The notes under the pieces: model-generated
Seen by the model: the letters and a program-made list of their open reading frames with translations, nothing else
What the model was told of the DNA's origin: nothing
Database searches by the model: none
Part shown: positions 13,488 through 24,847 of the stretch, one piece after another
How the letters are laid out: the number at the start of each line of letters is the position of its first letter
Position numbering within the stretch: position 1 is the first letter of the stretch
Made by a program: the position numbers and the translations under genes
Assembly (NCBI GenBank): GCA_937967425.1
Contig: CALBST010000284.1
Location: 1 to 32,189 of the forward strand
Source of the DNA: an uncultured Caulobacteraceae bacterium
GTDB lineage: Bacteria; Pseudomonadota; Alphaproteobacteria; Caulobacterales; TH1-2
Direction of reading: 5' to 3'
Length of the DNA stretch: 32,189 nucleotides

Positions 13488-14297
13488 GTGCAGGTGCCGA
13501 TCCTCAGAGCGCTGGCCATGGTCGCCACAGGAAACGCCGCGCTCGCCGGCCGCGACGTGTCGGGCTTCTATCCGGGCGATCCGCTCTTTCGCTTCACCGC
13601 GTCTCTCGATTTCCTGGCGCCGAGCGACGCCGGTGCGCTCAAGAGCGTCGCGCATGGGCCGGCCGATTGGTTTCAGAAGCTCCGGAAGCGCGAGTGCCGC
13701 GGGCTGCGGCTCCACAACGCGCCAATGCAGAAAAGTCAGAAGCTCGGCCACATCGATGAGCGCATGCTTGTCGGCATGGTCGGTGGCGGGCCGCGTTGGC
13801 TGATTGAACCCGTTTATCCGGATCGCTCGGAATTGTGGGAGGGCTTCGATCGCGTTGGCGATAAGAACGCTGCCGATAGGAAGATTTGGCTCTCAGCCTA
13901 CGTCCTTATCGGGGAGGCGGAATCAGCGCAGAGCGTAGACACCAACATCAAAGGCGCGGCAATGGATCTGCGCGATGCGTTGCTCACCATCGAAGCGGTG
14001 GCGCGGCAGATGTCGGGCGCGCCGTTTGCGGATGTGTTCGTGGCGGCGCGTGAAACGCTGGAAGGCAAGGACTTGCCGTATCCGCTGGAATTCCTGCACT
14101 TCGCACAAATGAAGCCGGAGGCCGAGCGCTTGCTAAAGGCGGCGGGCCGCGCCTGGGTGTTCGGCGCCATGGGGAGCTGGAATGATCTGGTTCCCGAGCC
14201 GGCGCTGAAGCCGCGCTACGAAGCCGCCTCAAAGACATTGTTCAGCGCCTTGCAGCGCGCTGTGCTGGTGAGCGCGAATTCGACTTATCGCCGCTGA
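13488..14297 (+). CDS. Hypothetical protein coupled to the TrmO-like gene
   Basis: A 269-residue soluble protein that I do not recognise. It begins MQVPILRALAMVATGNAALAGRDV and contains FYPGDPLFRFTASLDFL, MQKSQKLGHIDERMLVGMVGGGPRWLIEPVYPDR and a helical C-terminal half (AAMDLRDALLTIEAVARQMSG, LEFLHFAQMKPEAERLLKAAGRAW). No signal peptide, membrane helix or catalytic motif stands out. The GTG start at 13488 lies 4 bases after the TrmO-like stop, so the two are very probably co-translated. Its end overlaps the convergent flagellar-like gene by 13 bases. A link with tRNA modification is only suggested by this position. Confidence 0.7.
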   Translation: MQVPILRALAMVATGNAALAGRDVSGFYPGDPLFRFTASLDFLAPSDAGALKSVAHGPADWFQKLRKRECRGLRLHNAPMQKSQKLGHIDERMLVGMVGGGPRWLIEPVYPDRSELWEGFDRVGDKNAADRKIWLSAYVLIGEAESAQSVDTNIKGAAMDLRDALLTIEAVARQMSGAPFADVFVAARETLEGKDLPYPLEFLHFAQMKPEAERLLKAAGRAWVFGAMGSWNDLVPEPALKPRYEAASKTLFSALQRAVLVSANSTYRR

Positions 14298-14521
14298 GGC
14301 TCCCGGCCAATTTCAAGCAGCGCTTCGTACATTTCATCGGCAAAGCGGATCACAGCGACACCGGCTTTGGCCTGTGTCTTCGCCGCCGACATCTCGACGA
14401 GCGCAGAGCCGAGGTCCGCCTCATCCGCGCCAGTGACCGCTTCAAGCACACGCGCACTGGCGTGCCCAAAGCGGTCAAGGGCGCTGGTGAGGGCCAAGGC
14501 GGCGTGGGGGATCGCCGTCAT
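14285..14521 (-). CDS. Mini flagellar rod/hook-like protein
   Basis: A 78-residue protein that looks like a flagellar rod protein with its middle removed. The N-terminal ALALTSALDRFGHASARVLEAV resembles the 'ALSGL-AAS-RLD-SA-N-AN' helix of FlgC/FlgB. The C-terminal DLGSALVEMSAAKTQAKAGVAVIRFADEMYEALLEIG follows the conserved closing helix of axial proteins ('DL--E-V-M--A---F-AN--V---AD-M---LL-L'). The two helices would form the coiled coil that packs rods and hooks. The ATG at 14521 is preferred; an in-frame ATG at 14545 adds a Cys-rich octapeptide. No ribosome site is clear for either. No other flagellar gene is in the window. The similarity is by eye only. Confidence 0.6.
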   Translation of the reverse strand: MTAIPHAALALTSALDRFGHASARVLEAVTGADEADLGSALVEMSAAKTQAKAGVAVIRFADEMYEALLEIGREPQRR

Positions 14522-14580
14522 GCAAGTGACTATGCACGAGCACATTTAAGCTCTCGTTCAGAAAGCTGGTGAATGCGTGA

Positions 14581-14602
14581 AAACCATCTTTCCGAATGGT
14601 TT
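14581..14602 (-). terminator. Possible weak terminator of the MFS gene
   Basis: aaaccat (14581-14587) pairs with atggttt (14596-14602) across 8 bases. Read leftward, the stem begins in the MFS stop codon and its last bases form a TTTT run. The stem is short (7 bp), so efficiency is doubtful. Confidence 0.3.
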
Positions 14603-16310
14603 ACGCGTGGATGTCGCGATCCTTGGTTTCCGGCCAGAACAGAAAGGTCACGAGCGCGGCGATGGCGGTGATAATCGCGGGAAACCAGAGCCCGTTATAG
14701 ATGGAGCCGGTCGCCGTATTGATCGCGAACACTATGGCCGGCAGCAGCCCGCCGAACCAGCCGGTGCCGACATGGTAGGGGAAGCTCATCGCCGTGTAGC
14801 GAATGCGCGTTGGGAAGAGCTCAACCAGCGCCGCAGCCTGCGGCCCGTAGAGCGCGCAGGCAGCGACGATAAACAGCGCCATGATGGCGATGACACCCCA
14901 TTTTTCGCTGAACACGCGGCTGATTTCGGCAATGCTCCAATTCTGCATCGGGCCGGGAGCGGCCGCGGGATAGCCGCCTTGCGTCAGGGCTTCGCGCAGG
15001 CGGTCGGCGAAAGCGGTGCGGGTGGCGCGAATGTCGGAGAGCGATTGGCCGACGGCGCTGACGCTTTCGATCTCGATGTCGTCGCCGATGCGGATGCGCG
15101 CAAGCTGGCCCGGTTCGCCGTCGACGGTGGCGTAGCCTACGCCGGCATTTGAGAGCGCGCTCTTGGCGATATCGCATGAGGTGGCGAACTGCTGGGCGCC
15201 GCCGGTTAGATCGAGTTGGAAGGTGCAATCGTTCGGATCGGCGATGACGGTCACGGGCGTCGATTGCGAAGCGGCATCTAGCGCCGGATTGCCTGCGCGT
15301 GTGATGTAGTGGAAACCCGGAAAGTAGAGCACCAGCATCAACAGCATGCCGAACAGCATCACCGGCTTGCGGCCAAGGCGGTCTGAGATGCGGGCGAAGA
15401 AGATGTAGAGCGGCGCCGAAATCAGCACGACCGTGATCATGATGAGGTTCACGGTCTGGCTGTCGATCTTGAGAATACGCTCCAGATAAAATTGCGAATA
15501 GAAGTGCGCCGTGTACCAGACCACCCCTTGCGCCATCATAACACCGAACAGCGCGAGCAGCATGATCTTGGCGTTGCGCCATTCAAAGAAACTCTCGGCA
15601 TAAGCGCGCTTGGAGACCTTGCCTTCGCTCTGGAGTTTCTTGAACGCTGGGCTCTCTTCGAGTTGCAGGCGAATCCAGACTGAAATGCCGAGCAGACCGA
15701 TCGAGACCAAGAAGGGGATGCGCCAGCCCCATTCGCGGAAGGCTTCTTCGCCCATCACGGCCCGCGTGCCGAGAACGACGCCAAGCGCGCCGATTAGGCC
15801 GAGCGACGCGGTGCCTTGAATCCAGCCCGTGGCGCTACCGCGGCGGTGGGGTTGTGCGTGCTCCGCAACGTAGATCGCCGCGCCGCCATATTCGCCGCCG
15901 AGCGCGAAACCCTGCAGCACCCGCGCGGTGACGAGGAGAATGGGCGCCCAAATGCCTATCTGTTCGGCGGTCGGTAGAAGCCCGATGGCGAAGGTGGCGA
16001 GGCCCATGATCGTGATCGTGATCAGGAAGGCGCCTTTGCGGCCGGTCGAGTCACCGATCTTGCCGAACACCAGCGCACCAATCGGGCGCACGATAAAGCC
16101 AACCGCGAATGTCAGGAGCGTGAACACGAAGGCCTGCGCATCCGGCAAGCCGGCGAAGAAATGCGCGCTCATCACCGAGGCGAGCGCGCCGTAGACGAAG
16201 AAATCGTACCACTCGAACACGGTCCCGGCGGCGGATGCGGCCACCACTTGGCGCATCTTTTCGGGCGTAACGTCATGGCTGCTCTGCGCGGGCGCTGAGG
16301 CGTCGGTCAT
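14601..16310 (-). CDS. MFS transporter, metabolite:H+ symporter type, with a periplasmic insertion
   Basis: A 569-residue major facilitator of the MHS (ProP/KgtP/ShiA-like) family, which imports organic acids, osmolytes or similar solutes with protons. It opens with the family pattern AASAAGTVFEWYDFFVYG (24-41). Motif A is GKIGDSTGRKG (83-93), a second copy is ISDRLGRKP (308-316), and RVLQGFALGGEYGGA (130-144) is typical. The usual length is about 430-450. The excess is a segment of about 130 residues (338-470) between helices 9 and 10, which faces the periplasm. It has two cysteines (C362, C379) that could pair. It is not a fusion with a recognised domain. ATG at 16310. It diverges from the atp operon across 220 bases. 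The substrate is unknown. Confidence 0.9.
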   Translation of the reverse strand: MTDASAPAQSSHDVTPEKMRQVVAASAAGTVFEWYDFFVYGALASVMSAHFFAGLPDAQAFVFTLLTFAVGFIVRPIGALVFGKIGDSTGRKGAFLITITIMGLATFAIGLLPTAEQIGIWAPILLVTARVLQGFALGGEYGGAAIYVAEHAQPHRRGSATGWIQGTASLGLIGALGVVLGTRAVMGEEAFREWGWRIPFLVSIGLLGISVWIRLQLEESPAFKKLQSEGKVSKRAYAESFFEWRNAKIMLLALFGVMMAQGVVWYTAHFYSQFYLERILKIDSQTVNLIMITVVLISAPLYIFFARISDRLGRKPVMLFGMLLMLVLYFPGFHYITRAGNPALDAASQSTPVTVIADPNDCTFQLDLTGGAQQFATSCDIAKSALSNAGVGYATVDGEPGQLARIRIGDDIEIESVSAVGQSLSDIRATRTAFADRLREALTQGGYPAAAPGPMQNWSIAEISRVFSEKWGVIAIMALFIVAACALYGPQAAALVELFPTRIRYTAMSFPYHVGTGWFGGLLPAIVFAINTATGSIYNGLWFPAIITAIAALVTFLFWPETKDRDIHA

Positions 16311-16372
16311 CGGTCTATTTCCCCCCGCCTATTCAGGCGCTTTTGTCGCTGATCCGCCGTCCCCGCGCCCGG

Positions 16373-16399
16373 TTGTCAAGCCGGAACGCACCGTGTTAC
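16373..16399 (+). promoter_or_regulatory. Possible promoter of the atp operon
   Basis: TTGTCA (16373-16378) and TGTTAC (16394-16399), 15 bases apart, lie in the 220-bp space before atpH and give a transcript leader of about 130 bases. The spacing is short and the -10 is poor, so this is only the best-looking candidate in the gap. Confidence 0.25.
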
Positions 16400-16530
16400 T
16401 CCGCGCGCGCGTCAGGGGGTCCGCGCGCTGCGGCGCAGCGGCTCGGTTGGCGTTTGGGTTTTCCCCAAGCGGCGTCATTCAACAGCGGGCGGTCCGTCGG
16501 ATCGTCAGCCGTGAGAGCAGCGAGACAGGC

Positions 16531-17091
16531 GTGGCTGATCGATTTGAGGGCGAAGTATCTGAAGCCGCCGGGCGCTATGCGCGCGCCGTGTTCGATTTGG
16601 CCAAAGATACCAAGCAGTTAGAGGTGGTTGAGCAGGACTTTGCCAAGTTCGCAGCCGCCTGGAAGGAAAGCGCCGATCTGCGCGATGTCGCGCGCTCGCC
16701 GCTGATCGACCCTGCGGAAAAGGCGAAGGCGTTGGTCGCCGTCGCCGAAAAGCTCGGCCTTTCCGATCTCGGCCGCAAAACCATTGGCGCCGCCGCCCAG
16801 AATCGGCGCGCCGCGGAACTCCCCGCCATCGCCTCCGCCTATCGCGGCCTCGTGGCCCGCGAGCGGGGTGCGCGCCAAGTCGAAGTCATTTTCGCCCGTC
16901 AGCCGGGCGAGCAAGAAAAGAACGCCGTGGTCGGGGCTCTGGGCGAAAAGCTCGGCGCCAAGGTCGAAGCAGAAATCAGCGTCGATGAGAGCTTGATCGG
17001 CGGGTTCATCGCCCGCGTCGGCTCTCGCCAATTCGACGCTTCAGTCAAAGGCAAGCTGGACGCTCTGCGTCTTGCGCTGAAATCCGCCTAA
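16531..17091 (+). CDS. atpH: F1 ATP synthase subunit delta
   Basis: A 186-residue peripheral-stalk subunit that ties the F1 head to the b subunits of F0. The N-terminal six-helix bundle starts at [20 protein letters not shown] and includes [19 protein letters not shown]; the C-terminal part has the conserved [29 protein letters not shown]. The GTG at 16531 gives the normal family N-terminus ([17 protein letters not shown]) and length; the ribosome site is weak (GCGAGA). The frame is open back to 16393 but this lies in promoter sequence. It is first in the operon, 11 bases before atpA. F0 genes are absent here, as usual in alphaproteobacteria. Confidence 0.93.
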   Translation: MADRFEGEVSEAAGRYARAVFDLAKDTKQLEVVEQDFAKFAAAWKESADLRDVARSPLIDPAEKAKALVAVAEKLGLSDLGRKTIGAAAQNRRAAELPAIASAYRGLVARERGARQVEVIFARQPGEQEKNAVVGALGEKLGAKVEAEISVDESLIGGFIARVGSRQFDASVKGKLDALRLALKSA

Positions 17092-17102
17092 GAGGGAAAC
17101 AC

Positions 17103-18638
<1,536 letters not shown>

Positions 18639-18647
18639 GGAACAGAG

Positions 18648-19526
18648 ATGCCGAGCTTAAAAGAGTTCCGCAATCGCATCGCTAGCGTGAAGTCCACGCA
18701 GAAGATCACCAAGGCGATGCAGATGGTGGCGGCCGCGAAGCTGAAGCGGGCGCAGAGCCAAGCCGAAGCGGCGCGGCCCTACGCCAACCGCATGGCGCGC
18801 GTGATCGCCAATCTCGCCGCGGCGGTGTCCGGCGAAAGCGTGCCGCTGCTGCTGCGCGGCAACGGCAAGGACCAGGTGCATCTGCTCGTTGTGATGACGA
18901 GCGAGCGCGGCCTGTGCGGCGGCTTCAACACTCAGATCGTCCGTGCTGCGCGCGAGAAGATCGATGAGCTGCTCCGCGCCGGCAAGACGGTGAAAATTCT
19001 TGCCGTCGGCAAGAAGGGCCGCGATCAGCTCCGCCGTCTGCACGGCGATAAGATCGTGAAGTACGTCGATCTCTCGGGCTACCGGAACATCGGCGCCGAT
19101 GCCGCTCATGCGGTCAGAGAAGCGCTGCTTGAGCTCTTCCACGCCGGTGAGTTCGACGTCGCGACGCTCTTCTTCTCGCAGTTCAAATCGGTGATCAGCC
19201 AAGTGCCTACGGCGCTGCAGCTTATTCCGGCGCGCGCGCCGGAAGGCGTGAAGCCGCCGGACTTGAAGGGCGCGATCTACGAATACGAGCCGAGCGAAGA
19301 GGAAATTCTCGAGGCTCTGCTGCCGCAATATCTCAACGGCCAAATTCTGCAGGCGCTGCTCGAGAACCAGGCCGGCTTCTACGGCGCGCAGATGAGCGCC
19401 ATGGACAACGCCACGCGCAACGCGGGCGATCTCATTCGCAAGCTGTCGATCCGCTACAACCGCCAGCGTCAAGCGAACATCACCAAGGAGTTGATCGAAA
19501 TCATCTCCGGTGCGGAGGCGCTCTGA
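18648..19526 (+). CDS. atpG: F1 ATP synthase subunit gamma
   Basis: A 292-residue central-stalk subunit that rotates within the alpha/beta hexamer. The conserved N-terminal coiled-coil helix is [20 protein letters not shown] with [16 protein letters not shown] after it; the central domain has [17 protein letters not shown], and the C-terminal helix is [20 protein letters not shown] and [25 protein letters not shown] at 18648 with AAGGAACAG upstream. The stop shares one base with the start of the Ohr gene (TGATG), and GGAGG at 19514-19518 inside its last codons is that gene's ribosome site, so the two are translationally coupled. Confidence 0.98.
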   Translation: MPSLKEFRNRIASVKSTQKITKAMQMVAAAKLKRAQSQAEAARPYANRMARVIANLAAAVSGESVPLLLRGNGKDQVHLLVVMTSERGLCGGFNTQIVRAAREKIDELLRAGKTVKILAVGKKGRDQLRRLHGDKIVKYVDLSGYRNIGADAAHAVREALLELFHAGEFDVATLFFSQFKSVISQVPTALQLIPARAPEGVKPPDLKGAIYEYEPSEEEILEALLPQYLNGQILQALLENQAGFYGAQMSAMDNATRNAGDLIRKLSIRYNRQRQANITKELIEIISGAEAL

Positions 19527-19945
19527 TGGCTGACACGCTCTACACGACGACTGCCGTTTCGCAGGGTGGCCGCGCCGGCGGCAAGGTCGCGCTGAAAGAG
19601 GGCGGGCTCTACTTCCATATGGAGCACTCGAAGGGCCTCGGCGGCTCGGGCGAAGGCTCGAACCCGGAGCAGCTGTTCGCGCTCGGCTGGGCCAATTGCT
19701 TCAACTCGGCCGTCGCGTTCGTCGCCGGCCAGAAGAAGATCGACGCCGCGAAGGCGATCGTGACCTGCGAGGTGGGCATCGGCCGCACGGATGGCGGCCT
19801 GGGTCTTTCCGCGAAGATCACGCTCGCCGTGCCGGGGCTCGAGCGCGCGCAAGTGCAGGAGCTGATCGACGCGGCGCATCAAGTTTGCCCGTACTCGAAG
19901 GCGACACGAAACAACATCCCCGTCGAACTGGCGGTGGAAGGGTAA
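19526..19945 (+). CDS. Ohr/OsmC family organic hydroperoxide reductase
   Basis: A 139-residue thiol peroxidase that reduces organic and fatty-acid hydroperoxides with lipoylated proteins as electron donors. The catalytic peroxidatic Cys is C58 in LGWANCFNSAV and the resolving one is C121 in HQVCPYSKATRNNIPV. R16 and E48 stand where Ohr keeps its substrate-activating Arg and Glu (GRAGGKV; NPEQLFALG). Length is that of Ohr rather than the larger OsmC. What is odd is its place: it sits within the F1 operon, one base overlapping atpG, with its ribosome site inside atpG. No OhrR regulator is next to it. Co-expression with ATP synthase is therefore likely, possibly as protection from lipid peroxides made by respiration; that purpose is inference. 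Confidence 0.93.
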   Translation: MADTLYTTTAVSQGGRAGGKVALKEGGLYFHMEHSKGLGGSGEGSNPEQLFALGWANCFNSAVAFVAGQKKIDAAKAIVTCEVGIGRTDGGLGLSAKITLAVPGLERAQVQELIDAAHQVCPYSKATRNNIPVELAVEG

Positions 19946-21499
<1,554 letters not shown>

Positions 21500-21500
<1 letters not shown>

Positions 21501-21958
21501 TGAGCGCCGCCGGCCTGACGCACAGCCAAGTCGCCGTCATGTTGATTGACGGCGCCCTGTCGCACATCGCCGGCAATGTTCAAGGCAAGATGCCGATGGC
21601 GCCGGAAGTGATCACGCATTTCGATCGCGCCAGCGTTGGTCTCAAGCCGGGTGGGCAAACGCTACTCTACCGGGTTGCCGAAGAGGGTGTGTACGTAGAT
21701 TTGACTGGATCCCTCGCGACGATTTGGTTCGTTGGCGCCGATTTTGACCGAGCACTCACGGCGACCGATGCCCTTTTGAAGAAGTATCGCGCCAAGAAGG
21801 TGAGCGACGAAGCTCTCGAAGTACCTAAGCATCGTCGGCGCGTGTATGAGGTCGATTTCGGTAATGGCCGGTTGTCGACCGTGAACGTCGAATACGCCGA
21901 GCGCGGGGCGCAGCCGGAGCGCTTCCGTACCGTCGTTGCCGCGTTCGCGCGCAAGTGA
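21500..21958 (+). CDS. Unknown protein, first of a paralogous pair in the atp operon
   Basis: A 152-residue soluble protein of no family I recognise, with no signal peptide or membrane helix. It opens with a helix (THSQVAVMLIDGALSHIAGNV), then has alternating strands (TLLYRVAEEGVYVDL, ATIWFVG), a helix ADFDRALTATDALLKKYR, and further strands (RRRVYEVDF, LSTVNVEYAE) up to FRTVVAAFARK. The next gene encodes a paralogue: residues 51-97 here and 50-96 there share 18 of 47 residues without gaps (my count by eye), including TL-Y, IW, AD-D, A-DAL and KK. ATG overlaps the atpD stop by one base, and GAGG at 21489-21492 is its ribosome site. A role tied to the ATP synthase is inferred from position. 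Confidence 0.8.
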
Positions 21959-21965
21959 GGTCATC

Positions 21966-22433
21966 ATGAGCAAGATGAAGCACAGCGAAGTCGCGGCGAA
22001 ACTCGCAATCGAAGGCGCGGTTGCCGCCATCGGCGGGACGGTGAAGGGCGCTATCGGCATCACGCCCTACCAGCTGTCGGACGAAGACAAGGTTGATCTC
22101 GCCATCACCGGCGCCGGTCCGACGCTTTTCTATGGGCTCGATCAAGGCGGGGTGATGTTGCAAAGCGACGGTGCGCATACGGTCATCTGGTATCCCAACG
22201 CGGACTACGACAAGGGCGTCAGTGCGCTCGATGCCCTGATCAAGAAGCATTATCCGGAAGCCAAGCAAGCGAAGGACGAACCGCACGTATCCGAACCGAA
22301 CATGCGTCTTCGCACCTACGACATTAAGCTCCCCGGCAATCACCTCGCCGTGGTCGATGCGATCTACGCTTCGGGCAAGGTGGACAATCCCAAATTCATG
22401 ATCCGCGTCACCGCGATGGCGAGGCAAAACTAG
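21966..22433 (+). CDS. Unknown protein, second of a paralogous pair in the atp operon
   Basis: A 155-residue soluble protein, paralogue of the preceding gene, and of no recognised family. The order of elements is the same: an N-terminal helix (KHSEVAAKLAIEGAVAAIGG), strands TLFYGLDQGGVML and HTVIWYPN, a helix ADYDKGVSALDALIKKHY, then MRLRTYDIKL, HLAVVDAIYAS and FMIRVTAMARQ. The pair differs most in the acidic linkers. The ATG at 21966 is chosen with GAGG 6 bases upstream; the frame extends to 21936 inside the first gene. The gap to the first gene is 7 bases, and atpC begins on the base after its stop. The arrangement points to a tandem duplication that has since diverged. Confidence 0.8.
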   Translation: MSKMKHSEVAAKLAIEGAVAAIGGTVKGAIGITPYQLSDEDKVDLAITGAGPTLFYGLDQGGVMLQSDGAHTVIWYPNADYDKGVSALDALIKKHYPEAKQAKDEPHVSEPNMRLRTYDIKLPGNHLAVVDAIYASGKVDNPKFMIRVTAMARQN

Positions 22434-22835
22434 ATGGCTGACAAATTGAACTTCGCTCTGGTTTCGCCGGAGCGCGAATTGTTCAACGGCGACGTCGATC
22501 ACGTCGTCGTTCCGGGCGCTGAGGGCGAGTTTGGCGTCCTGCCGAACCACGCGCCAGTGATGTCGGTAATCAAGCCGGGCGCGCTACGCGTGATCAATGA
22601 CGGCGCAGAGCGCCGCATCTTCGTAAACGGCGGCTTTGCCGACGTGACGCCGGAGGGGCTCACTGTGTTGGCGGAAGAGGCGATCGATCTGGCTGACATC
22701 GCACCGGCTGAGCTCGAACAAGATCTCAAGAACGCGCAAGAAGATCTGCGCGACGCCAACACGGATGCGAAAAAGGACGCGGCGCAACGGAAGCTGGCGC
22801 GTCTGGAAACCATCAAGGCGGCGATGGCGCGCTAA
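22434..22835 (+). CDS. atpC: F1 ATP synthase subunit epsilon
   Basis: A 133-residue central-stalk subunit that couples F1 to the c-ring and can inhibit ATP hydrolysis. The N-terminal beta sandwich is clear (FALVSPERELFNGDVDHVV, GAEGEFGVLPNHAPVMS, FVNGGFADVTPEGLTVLAE). The C-terminal helical hairpin (AELEQDLKNAQEDLRD, AQRKLARLETIKAAM) is full length, so the inhibitory arm is present. ATG at 22434 directly follows the stop of the second paralogue. It is the last gene of the operon; a stem-loop lies 47 bases downstream. Confidence 0.96.
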   Translation: MADKLNFALVSPERELFNGDVDHVVVPGAEGEFGVLPNHAPVMSVIKPGALRVINDGAERRIFVNGGFADVTPEGLTVLAEEAIDLADIAPAELEQDLKNAQEDLRDANTDAKKDAAQRKLARLETIKAAMAR

Positions 22836-22881
22836 GCGCCTATCTACGACGATAAGCGATACCGGTAGAAGCGCGACAAAA

Positions 22882-22906
22882 CCTCGACTTCGTAGGAGAG
22901 TCGAGG
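22882..22906 (+). repeat. 8-bp stem-loop after the atp operon
   Basis: cctcgact (22882-22889) and agtcgagg (22899-22906) are exact complements with a 9-base loop. It is 47 bases past the atpC stop. No T-run follows, so it may end or protect the operon transcript without being a standard terminator. Confidence 0.4.
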
Positions 22907-22996
22907 GCGACATCGTGCGCGACATGCTGGATTGAACGCGCGAAAAGCGGGACATGGGCGTGGCGCTGCGCAAGGGCGGCGCTAGTGTAGCTCCCG

Positions 22997-23965
22997 ATGC
23001 CAGATTTCTTTCATCCGCAATTGCTGCCCGCCACCATGGGCGCGGTGATGGGGCTGCCGCTCGTCATCCTCGCATGCGTGTGGCTGTTCAGGCGGTGGGA
23101 CACGCTCAAACCGCGGACACGCTGGCTGTTCTTTGCGGCGATCGCTGTGTTTGAGGTTGGCTACTGGCTCAACATCTATGCGTGGTTCGTCGAGCCGAAC
23201 CAGCTCGTCGTGCGCCGCATCGAGATCGTCAGCGAGGATTGGCAGGGCGCGCCGCTCACCATCGCCGCAATCAGTGACACACACGTCGCCGGCCCGCATG
23301 TGGACGCGGCGCGGATGGGGCGGATCGTTCAACGCGTCAACGCGCTTCGGCCGGAGTTGGTCGTGCTCCTCGGCGATTATGTGAACGGCCACTTGCATCC
23401 CGCCGAGCGTTCGCCCGCCGAGAACCAGGAAATCACCGGCGGTATCGCCACGTTCGCTGTGCTGCGGGCGCGCTATGGCGTCGTCGGCGTCATTGGCAAT
23501 CACGATGTTTGGTACGACCGCGCGATCGTTCAGACCGAGATGGAAAACGCCGGTGTCGCGACGCTCTGGAACCGGCACATCGTCATTCGCCGCACGGGCG
23601 GCGCGCCACTGGTGATCGCGGGTCTAGCGGATTTCTCCACTGGCGATCCTGATTTCGCCGCCGCGCTCGACGGCGCGCCGGAAGATGCGGACACGCTGGT
23701 GATCAGCCATTCGCCCGATCCGTTCGTAAACATGCCGCGCGGACCTGCGCTCATGCTGGCGGCGCACGGCCATTGTGGCCAGGTGACGATCCCGTTTGTG
23801 GGCCGCCCGATCGTGCCATTGGTCAACGATCGCTTTGCGTGCGGCCTCGTCGAAGAGAACGGCAGGCGCATGTATGTTACCGGCGGCATTGGCACGAGCA
23901 TGATTCCGGTGCGCTTTCTCAATCCGCCGGAAATCGTGCTGATCACGTTGCGCGGCGCGGACTAA
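22997..23965 (+). CDS. Membrane-anchored metallophosphoesterase (YaeI/YkuE-like)
   Basis: A 322-residue calcineurin-type phosphoesterase with two metals. Two N-terminal hydrophobic segments (about 12-31 and 43-64) anchor it in the inner membrane. The catalytic domain has D94 and H96 (SDTHV), D127 (GDYVN), N168 and H169 (GNHD), H238 (SHSPD), and H257 and H259 (AHGHCGQ). All metal ligands of the family are present. Close relatives act on phospholipids or lipid A precursors such as UDP-diacylglucosamine, or have unknown substrates; the two-helix anchor suits a lipid substrate. ATG at 22997 without a clear ribosome site. Its stop overlaps the stop of the convergent hydrolase by 3 bases. Confidence 0.9.
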   Translation: MPDFFHPQLLPATMGAVMGLPLVILACVWLFRRWDTLKPRTRWLFFAAIAVFEVGYWLNIYAWFVEPNQLVVRRIEIVSEDWQGAPLTIAAISDTHVAGPHVDAARMGRIVQRVNALRPELVVLLGDYVNGHLHPAERSPAENQEITGGIATFAVLRARYGVVGVIGNHDVWYDRAIVQTEMENAGVATLWNRHIVIRRTGGAPLVIAGLADFSTGDPDFAAALDGAPEDADTLVISHSPDPFVNMPRGPALMLAAHGHCGQVTIPFVGRPIVPLVNDRFACGLVEENGRRMYVTGGIGTSMIPVRFLNPPEIVLITLRGAD

Positions 23966-24810
23966 GCGCCCGCCGCTTCACCCCAGCCGAACAGCGAGAG
24001 TTGCTTGCGCTTCGGCTTCACCGGCTTCGGGCCGATGCCGCGCGCGTCGAGCCATTGCAGCGTGAGCGTGGCAACGTCCGGCGCTTCGGGTTCGCCGATG
24101 AGCCAGTGACTCATCTCCGCGAACTCGTGGAAGTGCGCTTGGTTGCCGGGGAAGCGGCCAATCACGCGGCGCACGGTGCTTGATGGATTTACTCTATCCT
24201 TGCCGCCGGCCAAGCCCAGCACAGGCGCGCTTATGCGATAGACCGGCGCCTGCGCCGCCATCGAGTGATCCATCCACCATTGCACCGCTTCGCGAATGGC
24301 GCGTCCGCTCTCAGGCACGAAGCGTGCGAACGCCTTGCGTGCATCGTCGCGGGCGAGACGGTCGAGCGTGGTCGTGCGAGCGACGCGATAATCCGGCGGA
24401 ATCGGTCTGCGCCAGTAATCCCCGAGCAGCGAGAGGCCGAACTGATTGCCGTGTTCGTCCAGGGTTGTCGGTGGCACGCCCCACGGTGCGCTCGGTGCGA
24501 GCAGGATGAGCCCGGCGATCGGCGTGCTTGTCGCCACCAGTTGCGACACCAAACCGCCAAGTGAATGGCCCGCCAAAACCGGCGGTGCGCGCAGGCCGCG
24601 CACATAATGCGCGATTGCCTTCGCGTATTCCTTCAGGCCGGTTTGCGCGAGTTGTTCGAGATCGGCGCCGCGTTCGTGATGCGGCAGGTTTGGCGCATGA
24701 GTCTCGAAGCCCGCAGCTTCGAACGGCTCACGGAATCCATCGAATGCCCAGCCGCCGCAAAACGCGCCGTGCACAAAGACGACCGGTGTCACGACTGCGC
24801 CGCGTCTCAC
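23962..24810 (-). CDS. Alpha/beta hydrolase
   Basis: A 282-residue serine hydrolase. The oxyanion strand is VVFVHGAFCGGW, the nucleophile elbow is AGHSLGGL with S83, and the probable triad is S83, D205 (GGKDRVNP) and H235 (MSHWLIGE). A helical lid lies between about 115 and 190. Substrate specificity cannot be read from the sequence; esterase or thioesterase activity is the default expectation. The Lys/Pro-rich C-terminal extension (GPKPVKPKRKQLSLFGWGE) is unusual and probably disordered. The start is GTG at 24810; a second GTG six codons later is also possible. It lies 37 bases past the rppH stop on the same strand. Confidence 0.88.
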   Translation of the reverse strand: MRRGAVVTPVVFVHGAFCGGWAFDGFREPFEAAGFETHAPNLPHHERGADLEQLAQTGLKEYAKAIAHYVRGLRAPPVLAGHSLGGLVSQLVATSTPIAGLILLAPSAPWGVPPTTLDEHGNQFGLSLLGDYWRRPIPPDYRVARTTTLDRLARDDARKAFARFVPESGRAIREAVQWWMDHSMAAQAPVYRISAPVLGLAGGKDRVNPSSTVRRVIGRFPGNQAHFHEFAEMSHWLIGEPEAPDVATLTLQWLDARGIGPKPVKPKRKQLSLFGWGEAAGA

Positions 24811-24847
24811 GGGGAATGCGCCCCAGCGGCGCCAATCAGGCAGACAA

